64,000 nucleotides of DNA from Ellagibacter isourolithinifaciens. Its GTDB lineage: Bacteria; Actinomycetota; Coriobacteriia; Coriobacteriales; Eggerthellaceae. A program made the position numbers and the translations under genes. Every line of letters begins with the position of its first letter. Position 1 is the first letter of the stretch. The stretch lies in the NCBI RefSeq assembly GCF_008831035.1, contig NZ_WAJR01000002.1:1-64000 (forward strand), in the 5' to 3' direction. Positions 35,485 through 43,695 of the stretch are shown here, one piece after another. The notes beneath the pieces are model-generated. The model saw nothing but the letters and a program-made list of their open reading frames with translations, was not told the DNA's origin and ran no database searches.

Positions 35485-37434
35485 ATGAAGCGAGATTATC
35501 CGCATCTGTGTGCGCCGCTTACGGTGGGGCGCCTGACGCTTCGAAACCGCATGCTATCTGCGCCGATGGGCGCGACCGACATTACGGCGGAGGGCACGCC
35601 AGGGCCGCGCACCCAGGGATTCTACGAGCTGCGCGCAAAGGGCGGTGCGGCCGTCGTCACTGTGAGCGAGCTGGTGGTCCATCCCGAAACCGACGGCTCG
35701 CAAATGTTGCGGCTGTCGCTGAAGACGCCCGGTCAGCTCGGCGCCTTCACCTACCTTGCCGACGCGATCAGACGCCACGGCGCGGTTGCATCCATCGAGC
35801 TTTCGCATTCGGGGCAGTATGCCGGCACCTATATGGTCGACAAGGAGAAGAAGGGCGACCTGTGCCAGTGGGGGCCCTCCGATGGCGTGCGCCCCGACGG
35901 CATGCCCGTGCGCGCGCTTTCGCATGAGCAGATTGCGAGCATCGTTGCAGCATATGGTGAGGCGGCTGCGCTCGCGAAGCGCGCCGGCTTCCAGATGGTC
36001 ATGGTGCATGCAGGGCACGGCTGGCTGATCAACCAGTTCCTCTCCCCCTACTTCAATAAGCGCGAGGACGAATACGGCGGGCCGCTTGAGAACCGCATCC
36101 GCTTCGCGCGCGAGGTGCTCGCTTCGGTGCGCAGCGCCGTTGGCCCTGGATTCCCCATCGAGCTGCGCATAAGCGGAGCCGAGCTTTTCGAGGGCGGCTA
36201 CGATGTGGCAGAGGGCGCCCGCATCGCCCATGCGCTCGAGGATCTGGTCGACCTCATGCACGTGTCGGCAGGGTCCTATCAATTCGGCTTCTCGGTCACG
36301 CACCCGTCGACGTTCCGTGACCACGGTTGCAACGTGCATCTCGCGGCCGAGATCAAGAAGCACGTGAGCATCCCTGTCGTGGCGATCGGCGGGCTTTCCG
36401 ACCCCGCGCAGATGGAAGAAATCATCGCGAGCGGTCAGGCCGACGCTGTCGCCATGGCGCGCGGCCTTCTGGCCGACCCCGAACTACCCTCTAAGGTGAT
36501 GGCAAATCGCGGCGATGACGTGGTGAAATGCCTTCGCTGCTACGTGTGCATGGCCGAGCGTGCCGTGACGCAGACGCGCCGCTGCGCAGTAAACCCGCTC
36601 ATCGGGCGCGAGTTCGAGGGGATGGACATCGCGCGCTCGCCCCGTTCGCGCAAGGTGCTCGTCGTGGGCGGCGGCATCGCTGGCATGGTCGCCGCGGCAA
36701 CGGCGGCTCGCCGCGGGCACGACGTCGTCCTGTGCGAGCGCGAGGGCGAGCTCGGTGGCATCCTGCGCACCGAGGCGGCGCTGCCCTTTAAGCGCGACAT
36801 GTATGAGCTGGGGCGCACCTACGCGCATCTGCTCGATCGCCTTGGGGTGGACGTCCGCCTGAACACCGAGGTCGACGCGGCGTTCGCGGAGAAGATTGCG
36901 CCCGATGCGGTGATTGTCGCCGTAGGGTCGGCTCCGATTCCGATGCCTCTTCCCGTCGAAGAGGGTGCGCGCGTACTCTCGATCGACGACCTGTACTTGG
37001 GAGGTGGGCAACCGGGGGATGAGGTTGTCGTTCTTGGCGGTGGGCTGACGGGCTGCGAATGCGCGATCAACCAGGTGCGACTCGGTAGGCGCGCGCACAT
37101 CGTCGAGATGCGCGACGGGCTTGCCATCGACGCCAACATCCGGCATAGGCCCATCTTGCTTGCGGAAGTCGAGCGCGCGGGCATTGACGTCAACCTGGAC
37201 GCCCGCGGTGTGCGCGTGGAGCGCGGTGGCCTTGTCGTTGCGGACGGGGAGGGGAAGGAGCACCTTGTTCCTGGCGACACGGTGATTTGCGCCATCGGCC
37301 AGCGCTCGCGCAGCGATGCCGCGGATGCCCTGCGGGATGCGGCGCCGTTCGTGCGCGTCGTCGGCGATGCAGTGCGGCCCTCTAATATCACGACGGCGGT
37401 GTACGAGGCCTACCATGCGGCACTCGACATCTAA
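35485..37434 (+). CDS. Old-yellow-enzyme-type NADH:flavin oxidoreductase with 4Fe-4S cluster
   Basis: A 649-residue reductase of the 2,4-dienoyl-CoA reductase/BaiCD/2-enoate reductase group. Residues ~1-340 form the FMN TIM barrel (PLTVGRLTLRNRMLSAPM, HAGHGWLINQFLSPYFNKREDEYGGPLENR is split over ~170-205). Cys349, Cys352, Cys355 and Cys367 are the 4Fe-4S ligands (CLRCYVC). Residues ~391 on form the FAD/NAD domains, with VLVVGGGIAGM and a second GGGLTGCE. Such enzymes reduce activated C=C bonds; in gut relatives they act on bile acids, enoates and dietary compounds. No operon partner is near. AAGGGGAG ribosome site. Confidence 0.92.
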   Translation: MKRDYPHLCAPLTVGRLTLRNRMLSAPMGATDITAEGTPGPRTQGFYELRAKGGAAVVTVSELVVHPETDGSQMLRLSLKTPGQLGAFTYLADAIRRHGAVASIELSHSGQYAGTYMVDKEKKGDLCQWGPSDGVRPDGMPVRALSHEQIASIVAAYGEAAALAKRAGFQMVMVHAGHGWLINQFLSPYFNKREDEYGGPLENRIRFAREVLASVRSAVGPGFPIELRISGAELFEGGYDVAEGARIAHALEDLVDLMHVSAGSYQFGFSVTHPSTFRDHGCNVHLAAEIKKHVSIPVVAIGGLSDPAQMEEIIASGQADAVAMARGLLADPELPSKVMANRGDDVVKCLRCYVCMAERAVTQTRRCAVNPLIGREFEGMDIARSPRSRKVLVVGGGIAGMVAAATAARRGHDVVLCEREGELGGILRTEAALPFKRDMYELGRTYAHLLDRLGVDVRLNTEVDAAFAEKIAPDAVIVAVGSAPIPMPLPVEEGARVLSIDDLYLGGGQPGDEVVVLGGGLTGCECAINQVRLGRRAHIVEMRDGLAIDANIRHRPILLAEVERAGIDVNLDARGVRVERGGLVVADGEGKEHLVPGDTVICAIGQRSRSDAADALRDAAPFVRVVGDAVRPSNITTAVYEAYHAALDI

Positions 37435-37533
37435 GGTGACGTTGGCCGCATGACGCTGGTAATCTAAGGCGGCGTCTGCCACGCGGCGCTAGCCAGCTGA
37501 GGTGGCGCCTACCACGCGGCGCTCGACATCTAG
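37402..37533 (+). repeat. Four 33-bp tandem repeats spanning the end of the reductase gene
   Basis: The last 11 codons including the stop (37402-37434) are followed by three diverged copies of exactly 33 bases: 37435-37467, 37468-37500 and 37501-37533. Each ends in an in-frame stop (TAA, TAA, TGA, TAG). The last copy encodes AYHAALDI followed by stop, as does the gene itself. This is an old tandem duplication of the gene's 3' end. Confidence 0.75.
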
Positions 37534-37803
37534 CTAAAACGCCAGAGCTGGCCAATTTCGCCAGCTGCTGGTCAATCTCGCAACCTTCTCAAACGCGCGG
37601 CGGCGCGCAAGGCCGCCGCGCAGGGACGCCGTCCCGCACCATCCGCCCCGTCCCCCCGATGCGCGGGACGTCCCCCCGCCCCTACAGGGGCTCGGGACCG
37701 CTCCGCACCCGCTGCTGCCCAGGGACGCCTCGCCCCTTCCGCTTCGCACCGTCCGTCCCGCCCTCGCCGCCGCGCCCTCGCCCTCTCCGATGCGCTGCCA
37801 ATG
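37534..37803. other. GC-rich intergenic stretch with hairpin potential
   Basis: About 270 bases with no gene. The part 37620-37700 is rich in GGGACG/CGTCCC blocks that can pair with each other, as in REP-type sequences. The open frame on the minus strand is compositional and has no motif. Confidence 0.35.
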
Positions 37804-37950
37804 AAAAAAAATGCTCGATGTGCGTAGGTTTTGGCGCAGGGTCTTTCGAAGCAGGCGCTTCGGAATCAGAAAAGCCCAGGTCACGCATATGGCAGCTAAT
37901 CGGCATCCGAGCTCGCTTCGCGAATACCTACGCACATCGAGCAATTTTTT
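37804..37950. repeat. 147-bp element with terminal inverted repeats
   Basis: TGCTCGATGTGCGTAGGT (37812-37829) has a perfect inverse copy at 37926-37943, extended by A-rich and T-rich ends to about 25 bases per arm with one mismatch (37804-37829 and 37926-37950). The ~95-base interior has a CGAAGC/GCTTCG hairpin and no coding frame. It could be a miniature inverted-repeat element, a structured RNA or an unusual terminator. Confidence 0.6.
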
Positions 37951-38082
37951 GAATTCCTCGGTGCGTAAAGGCTGAAATGGGGTATGCGCCTCATGCCGAT
38001 TGGGCTCGCAACTGAAGGTTGCTAGGAATTCGCGCTTGGTTCGGATAGAGTTTTGCCAACAGAATCGAGAGAGGAGCTTTCG

Positions 38083-38922
38083 ATGGATTTCTCAACAAAA
38101 CTGATTGAGCTGCGCAAACGCAAGGGCCTGACGCAGGAAGGGCTTGCGGCGAAGCTGTACGTGACGCGGCAGGCGGTGTCACGCTGGGAACGCGGCGAGG
38201 TTGTGCCGGGCATCGACATGATGAAGCTCATCGCGAACGTGCTCGACGAGCCCATTATGCATCTGCTCGATTTGCCCGAGCGCTATTGTGAGAGCTGCGG
38301 CATGATTTTGACGCCGGCCGATTACGGCTCCGATGCTGACGGCTCCAAAGATGAGCATTACTGTAAATGGTGCTATGAACAGGGAAAATATACCTACGAA
38401 ACCACAATGGACGCCATGATCGAGGATTGCGCGCCTCGCTTGGCCGAAAACACGGGCATGTCTCGCGACGAAGCGGTGTCGCTTATGGGCGCGGTGCTGC
38501 CGCATTTGAAGCGCTGGAGTGCTGTGCATGCCAACGAGATGAGCTACGGGAAAGAGGCGCGCGAGCGCTACGGTGACGCTGTGGTAGATGCCGCGAACGA
38601 AAGGCTGCTCGGCATGAGCGAAGCTGAATGGAGCGCGAAAGAAACGCTTGAACAGGCGATCATCGAGCAGCTGAAAGCGGCAGTGGCCGCAGGAAATGCG
38701 ATGGGTCCCGAGGCGGCGAAGCTCGCTCAGATGCATGCCCGATGGATTCGCGCACAATGGGGCGAAGGGGCGTATTCGCCGGATGCGCATGTTGCGCTCG
38801 CGCAAAGCTACCTCGAAGACGAGCGGTTCGTCAATTACTACGACTCGCGAGCGGGCGAGGGCGCGACGGCGTTTTTGGTTGCGGCGATCGAGGCCGCAAT
38901 GGGGGAAGGGGGAATCGATTAA
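38083..38922 (+). CDS. XRE-family regulator with zinc ribbon and TipAS ligand-binding domain
   Basis: A 279-residue protein starting at ATG 38083 (AGAGGAG nine bases upstream). Residues ~4-60 are a Cro/C1-type helix-turn-helix (LRKRKGLTQEGLAAKL, TRQAVSRWERG). Residues ~80-125 are a zinc ribbon of the Zn_ribbon_2 type (YCESCGMIL, then HYCKWCYEQGKYTYE). The C-terminal ~120 residues match the TipAS thiopeptide-binding domain (ERLLGMSEAEWSA, LAQMHARWIRAQW, FVNYYDSRAGEG). TipAS is normally attached to MerR-type regulators that sense peptide antibiotics. Here it is attached to an XRE domain. Target genes are unknown; the neighbours are housekeeping genes. Confidence 0.88.
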   Translation: MDFSTKLIELRKRKGLTQEGLAAKLYVTRQAVSRWERGEVVPGIDMMKLIANVLDEPIMHLLDLPERYCESCGMILTPADYGSDADGSKDEHYCKWCYEQGKYTYETTMDAMIEDCAPRLAENTGMSRDEAVSLMGAVLPHLKRWSAVHANEMSYGKEARERYGDAVVDAANERLLGMSEAEWSAKETLEQAIIEQLKAAVAAGNAMGPEAAKLAQMHARWIRAQWGEGAYSPDAHVALAQSYLEDERFVNYYDSRAGEGATAFLVAAIEAAMGEGGID

Positions 38923-39261
38923 GGCTGCTGCCTCTGTTTTGGCATGCGGCGGTGGCGGCAGGGCCGAAGTGCGCTAACAGGGCAGAAACACGTTGAATAG
39001 GGGGCAATGATGGGCTCGCGAATATGGCTTGAAGCTCGCTTGCCCATGTCGGTGGGCGTGCTCGGCCTTAGAGCCGTCGCGCCGCGCCCGCTGTTTGCAA
39101 TCTGCGCGGCCCCTCTGCGCGTCTACGGGATTTCGCGCCCCTCTGCGAAGATACCGCGAACTTCTCGCGCAGCGGCGCGGGGCTTGGATACAATGGTTGA
39201 TACGGGTCTTGCCCTCTGGGCAGGAAGAAGATGAGTCGACTGGCACAAGAAGGAGCGCCGC
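38923..39261. other. Intergenic region before prs
   Basis: About 340 bases with no gene. TACAAT (39189-39194) is the best -10 box for prs, 67 bases before the ATG; no strong -35 is visible. The segment 39100-39180 is GC-rich with repeated CGCGCCCCTCTGCG-like blocks. Confidence 0.4.
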
Positions 39262-40233
39262 ATGGAATTCGAGAAGATGAAGAGAATCGCTGTATTTTCG
39301 GGATCTTCCAACCCGAGGCTGTCTGACGAAATTGCTCACGAGCTGGGCATTTCCTTGGGCAATGTGAAGCTTGAGAAGTTCGCGAACGGCGAAATCTACG
39401 CGCGCTATCTTGAAAGCGTGCGCGGCGCGGACGTGTTCATCGTGCAGTCCGTGTGCTCGAGCCCCAACGGCCTCGATGTTAATGACAACCTGATGGAGCT
39501 GCTCATCATGATCGACGCCGCCAAGCGCGCGAGCGCCCACAGCGTGAGCGCCGTCATCACGCATTACGGCTACGCCCGCCAGGATCGCAAGGCCGCTCCG
39601 CGCGAGCCGATCACGGCGAAGCTCGTCGCCGACCTGCTCACCACCGCCGGTGCTGACAACATTATCGCGATCGACCTGCACCAGGACGCTATCCAGGGCT
39701 TCTTCGACAAGCCGGTGAACCACATGACCGCGATGCCCATCTTCGTGGACTACTACAAGGCCATGGGCTTCGACCCCGAGGAGCTTTGCGTGGTGTCCCC
39801 CGACGTGGGCCGCGCGAAGGCAGCGAAGAAGTTTTCCACGTTGCTCGATTGCGATATCGCGATCATGCACAAGGATCGCCCCAAGCACAACCAGGCCGAG
39901 ATCACGGCGCTTATCGGCAACGTTGAGGGCAAGGTCTGCATCCTGAACGACGACATGATCGACACCGCTGGCTCCCTCGTTGCCGCGGCGACCACGCTGA
40001 AGGCGAAGGGTGCGAAGAAGGTGTTCGCCTGCGCAACGCACGGCCTGTTCAGCGGCCCGGCGTACGATCGCATCGAGAACAGCTGCATCGAGGAGGTCGT
40101 CGTGACCGACGCTGTTCCCGTGCCGCTTGAGCGCCAGACCGGCAAGATCAAGGTCCTCACGCTTGCCCCGCTGTTCGCGCAGACCATCAAAAACGTTTAC
40201 AGCAACGGCTCGGTCGCTTCGCTGTTCGAATAG
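39262..40233 (+). CDS. prs: Ribose-phosphate pyrophosphokinase
   Basis: A 323-residue enzyme making PRPP from ribose-5-phosphate and ATP, needed for purine, pyrimidine, His, Trp and NAD synthesis and for the xpt enzyme in this window. Motifs VFSGSSNPRLSDEIA, GYARQDRKAAPREPI, IDLHQDAIQGFFD and LNDDMIDTAGSL (PRPP site) are complete. AAGGAG ribosome site. pth follows after 12 bases. Confidence 0.97.
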   Translation: MEFEKMKRIAVFSGSSNPRLSDEIAHELGISLGNVKLEKFANGEIYARYLESVRGADVFIVQSVCSSPNGLDVNDNLMELLIMIDAAKRASAHSVSAVITHYGYARQDRKAAPREPITAKLVADLLTTAGADNIIAIDLHQDAIQGFFDKPVNHMTAMPIFVDYYKAMGFDPEELCVVSPDVGRAKAAKKFSTLLDCDIAIMHKDRPKHNQAEITALIGNVEGKVCILNDDMIDTAGSLVAAATTLKAKGAKKVFACATHGLFSGPAYDRIENSCIEEVVVTDAVPVPLERQTGKIKVLTLAPLFAQTIKNVYSNGSVASLFE

Positions 40234-40245
40234 GGTACGAAATAT

Positions 40246-40803
40246 ATGTTTCTCATTGTTGGCCTGGGGAACCCCGGGGAGGAATACGAGCATACGCGCC
40301 ATAACGCCGGGTTCGACACGGTCGATAAGATTGCGTCGGAAATCGGCGTGCGCTATTGGAAGAACGAGTGCGGCGCGCTGACCGGCAAAGGGGCTTACCA
40401 CGACATCGACGTGGTGCTCGCGAAGCCGCAAAGCTACATGAACACATCGGGCGGTCCGGTGAAGCAGCTCATGAACGCCTACGGTGTGTCACCCGATTGC
40501 CTTGTCGTCATCCACGACGAGCTCGACATCGATCCGGGCACGATTCGCGTGAAGTTCGGCGGCGGGCATGCGGGCCACAACGGCCTGCGCTCGATCTGCG
40601 ACAAGCTTGGCACGCGCGACTGGTTCCGCGTGCGCTGCGGAATCGGGCGCCCGCCGGGACGCATGCCAGTGGCCGACTACGTGCTGTCCCTTCCCAAGAA
40701 GGACGCGGCGGACGACTTCGCGCAGGCGACCGACTTGGGATGCGAGGCGGCACTGTTCCTCATCGAGCATGGGTTGGAGAAGACGCAGCAGAAATTCAAC
40801 TAG
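40246..40803 (+). CDS. pth: Peptidyl-tRNA hydrolase
   Basis: A 185-residue enzyme that recycles tRNA from dropped-off peptidyl-tRNA. The catalytic His19 with Asn9 is in VGLGNPGEEYEHTRHNAGF; KPQSYMNTSGG and VIHDELDIDPG (catalytic Asp) follow, and GGHAGHNGLRS contains the substrate-binding Asn. In an operon with prs. Confidence 0.97.
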   Translation: MFLIVGLGNPGEEYEHTRHNAGFDTVDKIASEIGVRYWKNECGALTGKGAYHDIDVVLAKPQSYMNTSGGPVKQLMNAYGVSPDCLVVIHDELDIDPGTIRVKFGGGHAGHNGLRSICDKLGTRDWFRVRCGIGRPPGRMPVADYVLSLPKKDAADDFAQATDLGCEAALFLIEHGLEKTQQKFN

Positions 40804-40907
40804 CGCGTTGCGATGGCGCTGGCCCGATAAGGTTGTCAGATATCGCTGAGCGTCTATCAGGTGCTCAAGGGGCAGAATTCCGCTAGCGCCCAAACGTTAT
40901 CTCGATT

Positions 40908-40941
40908 GGCCCGATTTCCAATCTTGGGAGTCGGGCCTTTT
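40908..40941 (+). terminator. Terminator of prs-pth
   Basis: GGCCCGA (40908-40914) pairs with TCGGGCC (40931-40937) over a 16-base loop, followed by TTTT. The gap up to the next gene (40804-41107) holds this and the promoter below. Confidence 0.6.
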
Positions 40942-40977
40942 CTCGTCCCTCCTCCTGCCGACACTGAGACGTGTTCT

Positions 40978-41007
40978 TTGCCCCCCTTCCTGATTGAAGG
41001 GTATAAT
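40978..41007 (+). promoter_or_regulatory. Promoter of the MFS transporter gene
   Basis: TTGCCC (40978-40983) and a perfect TATAAT (41002-41007) with an 18-base spacer. The predicted ~95-base leader contains a stable GCGTCGG/CCGACGC hairpin (41021-41042) and a smaller TACT/AGTA stem. Confidence 0.65.
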
Positions 41008-41107
41008 GGGCGCTGCTTACGCGTCGGGCGGGGCTCCGACGCGAAACGTTCCTACTTGAGCAGTAAGATAGGTGCGTAGCGCCCCGGAGCACAGGAAGTG
41101 GGGCATC

Positions 41108-42481
41108 ATGTCGTTGTCCGAAAAAGGGCGCACTTACGTGCTCTTTGCGATTGTCGTTTTGGCGTGCGCGCTTGGGTCGCTCACGCAAACGGTGATGAAT
41201 TCCATGCTCGGCGGCGTGGAGGCTGACTTCGGTGTGAACGCGAGCGTCGGGCAGTGGCTTACGACGATCTACATGCTTGCGCTTGGCATCACCGTTCCTG
41301 CTGTGACGTTTTTGTCGCAGCGCCTTTCCCTTCGCAATGTCGTTTTCCTCGCATTGGGATTGTTCCTGGTCGGGGGCATCGTTGATGTGCTCGCCCCGAC
41401 GTTTGGGGTGCTCGTTTTCGGGCGCGTGCTTCAGGCCGTCGGTGCGGGCATCACGCTTCCCGTCCTGCAGTCGATCGCGATGACGCGCTTCCCCAAAGGG
41501 CAAAACGGTACGGCGATGGGTATCGCGGGCATCGCCATGGGGTTCGCCCCGAACATTGGCCCACTCATCGGGGGTGCGCTCGTCGACTCGTGGGGATGGC
41601 GCAGCTTCTTCTGGCTGTTCATCGCCATCGTCGTCCTTTTAATTCTTGCGGCGTTCCTCCTGATCGCGCGCGAAGACGCCCCGATGCGCGACGCGCGCTT
41701 CGAAGGCGTGTCCTTCCTGTATTCCGCGCTCGGCTTCGGCGGGCTTCTGCTCGCTTTTTCCAACGCGGCAAGCCTGGGCGTGCAAAGCCCGCTCGTGTGG
41801 GTGCCTGCGGTCGTGGGCATTGCGTGCCTCGTGTTTTTCGTGGCGCGCCAAAAGCGGATTGAGCACCCGCTCATCAGCATGCGCATCTTCGAGTCGTCCC
41901 GCTTCCGCATTAGCTTTATCGCGCAGAATTGCCTGTTCGCGTCGTTCATGGGAATCACGCTGATTGTACCGTTGTACGTGCAGGGGCTCTGCGGGGGCAG
42001 CGCCGTCGAAGCTGGGATTGTGTTCATCCCCGCGACTATCCTGGCCGTGGTGGTGAATCCCCTTGCGGGCATTCTCTCCGACAGGGTGGGCGCGCGTCCG
42101 GTGGTGATTGTCGCGGCGGCGCTCCTCACGGTGGGCGCCGTGTCCATGGCGTTCATGGATGAGAACACGCCGCTTTGGATGACGACGCTCATGCAGACGG
42201 TTCGCGGCATGGGGGTGAGTGCGCTGATCGGGCCTTTGAACTCGTGGGGAATGAGCGGGCTTCCGCGCGAGATCATGATGGACGCGAGCGCGTTCTTCGC
42301 GGCGGTTCGCCAGGCGTGCGCGTCGCTCGGTACGGCGATTATGGTGCTTGTGATCACGTCGCTTTCTGCGACTGCGCAGTCAGGTGCGATGGACATGTCG
42401 TTCGCCTATCAGGCGGCGTTCGGCATCTCGGCTGTGCTCGCCGCCTGCGTGCTTGTCGTGGTGATTGCGAAGGTGCGCTAG
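41108..42481 (+). CDS. DHA2-type MFS multidrug exporter
   Basis: A 457-residue membrane protein with 12-14 helices. GQWLTTIYMLALGITVPAVTFLSQRLS resembles motif A and its flanks, and AGIAMGFAPNIGPLIGGALVDSWGWRSFFW is the antiporter motif C of EmrB/QacA-like drug exporters. ATG 41108 follows AGGAAGTGGGG; ATG 41093 is possible. No membrane-fusion partner (EmrA) is present, as usual in Gram-positives. Substrate unknown. Confidence 0.9.
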   Translation: MSLSEKGRTYVLFAIVVLACALGSLTQTVMNSMLGGVEADFGVNASVGQWLTTIYMLALGITVPAVTFLSQRLSLRNVVFLALGLFLVGGIVDVLAPTFGVLVFGRVLQAVGAGITLPVLQSIAMTRFPKGQNGTAMGIAGIAMGFAPNIGPLIGGALVDSWGWRSFFWLFIAIVVLLILAAFLLIAREDAPMRDARFEGVSFLYSALGFGGLLLAFSNAASLGVQSPLVWVPAVVGIACLVFFVARQKRIEHPLISMRIFESSRFRISFIAQNCLFASFMGITLIVPLYVQGLCGGSAVEAGIVFIPATILAVVVNPLAGILSDRVGARPVVIVAAALLTVGAVSMAFMDENTPLWMTTLMQTVRGMGVSALIGPLNSWGMSGLPREIMMDASAFFAAVRQACASLGTAIMVLVITSLSATAQSGAMDMSFAYQAAFGISAVLAACVLVVVIAKVR

Positions 42482-42751
42482 GCGAGCGGGGATTCGCTGG
42501 TCACGGCGGGCGGTCGCGGCCTCATTCCCCTCGCTAGGCGATCGCGGGTCCGACGCCCGTCCTGCGTTGCCCTCCTCGCTTCTCGCCTTGCTCCGCCGGC
42601 GGCCGCATTCCCGCCCCGCGTGCCCGCTTTCCTGCGGCTTTGGACTTGCAGGGGAGGGACCTTCGCAAATTTGGGCCTTCGGGTGCTTTATGTCGCAGCT
42701 CTTTTCGCAGATGCTGTACGAGGAGGAATGGCCACTGCGGAAAGGAACCTC

Positions 42752-43504
42752 ATGAAAGTCACTCGACGACATATCGGTTGGCATGGATCGAAGGCCCTGA
42801 CGGCTCTGGTCGTCGCGTGTTGCGCGGCGGTGCTCGCCTTTTCCCTTGCAGGCTGCGGCGGAAATGACGGAGGCGGCGCGGTGGCGAAGAAGGAACCCGC
42901 TGCGAACGAGCATCCTCGGATGCTCGAGACGTGCGGCCCGAACGACTTTGGCGATCCGAGCGGCTCGAACGACATGTGGTACGTGGACGGCGATAAGTCG
43001 AAGGGCGGTCTGTTCTTCGAAAACTTCTATTACCCCCAGGCCGTGTTCGTCGATGCCGACGGTACGATCACCGAGCCCGGCAGCTCGAAGGTCGAGGACA
43101 AGCACCTGCGCCCCGAAAGCACCGACGTCCGTGATTATGACATCGTGTTCAACGACGCGATGACCTGCTACGACTATGTGACCGAGACGTGGTACCTGCG
43201 CGGCGACGGCGATGTTGCCAAGTACGAGAAGCTGGTCGCGGACACTTCCTGGGCCGACAAGGACGATCCCGACAACAACTATTTCACGCTGAACGCCGAC
43301 GGCACGGTCGATGCCGGCCCCAAATGCAGCAATTTCGAAAAATGGAAGGTGACGGCGGTCGACCGCATCACCATTTTCTTCAAGTCCTACGATTACGACA
43401 ACGCTGACGGTGGCCACTTCATTTACGACTTCTACTATGACGGTGACAAGGTGGTCAAACTCGACTGGGGCGATGGCATCGTGGGCTGCTACCTCAGAAA
43501 GTAG
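42752..43504 (+). CDS. Secreted lipoprotein of unknown function
   Basis: A 250-residue protein with a lipoprotein signal: basic MKVTRRHIGW, a hydrophobic core, and lipobox LAGC with Cys35. The mature part is acidic and aromatic-rich (FENFYYPQAVFVDADG, DYDIVFNDAMTCYDY), without a domain I recognise. GGAAAGG ribosome site. The 270 bases upstream of it show no other gene. Confidence 0.8.
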   Translation: MKVTRRHIGWHGSKALTALVVACCAAVLAFSLAGCGGNDGGGAVAKKEPAANEHPRMLETCGPNDFGDPSGSNDMWYVDGDKSKGGLFFENFYYPQAVFVDADGTITEPGSSKVEDKHLRPESTDVRDYDIVFNDAMTCYDYVTETWYLRGDGDVAKYEKLVADTSWADKDDPDNNYFTLNADGTVDAGPKCSNFEKWKVTAVDRITIFFKSYDYDNADGGHFIYDFYYDGDKVVKLDWGDGIVGCYLRK

Positions 43505-43541
43505 CGCGTTGCAGCGGCTGAAGCACAAGGGAACTTCGTTC

Positions 43542-43566
43542 GAGGGCGCCTTACGCGGGCGCCCTC
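43542..43566 (+). terminator. Hairpin after the lipoprotein gene
   Basis: GAGGGCGCC and GGCGCCCTC form a 9-bp perfect stem over a short loop. It lacks a U-tract and is followed by CCATTT. Confidence 0.4.
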
Positions 43567-43695
43567 GCCATTTGGGAATCTCGCCCGCTTGCGGTATCCT
43601 CTCATGATGAAAAAACGCACGGCGGATGAAGCCGCGTGCAGGTTGAATGCGGCGGGGTGCCCGGTATGGTGCCCTGCGAACGAAGGACGAATGGT

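Noticed and set aside
41008-41084. Possible riboswitch before the MFS exporter (GGGCGCT/AGCGCCC closing stem)
   Set aside because: The predicted transcription start near 41014 falls after the left arm, so the closing stem would not be in the RNA; the rest does not match a known aptamer.
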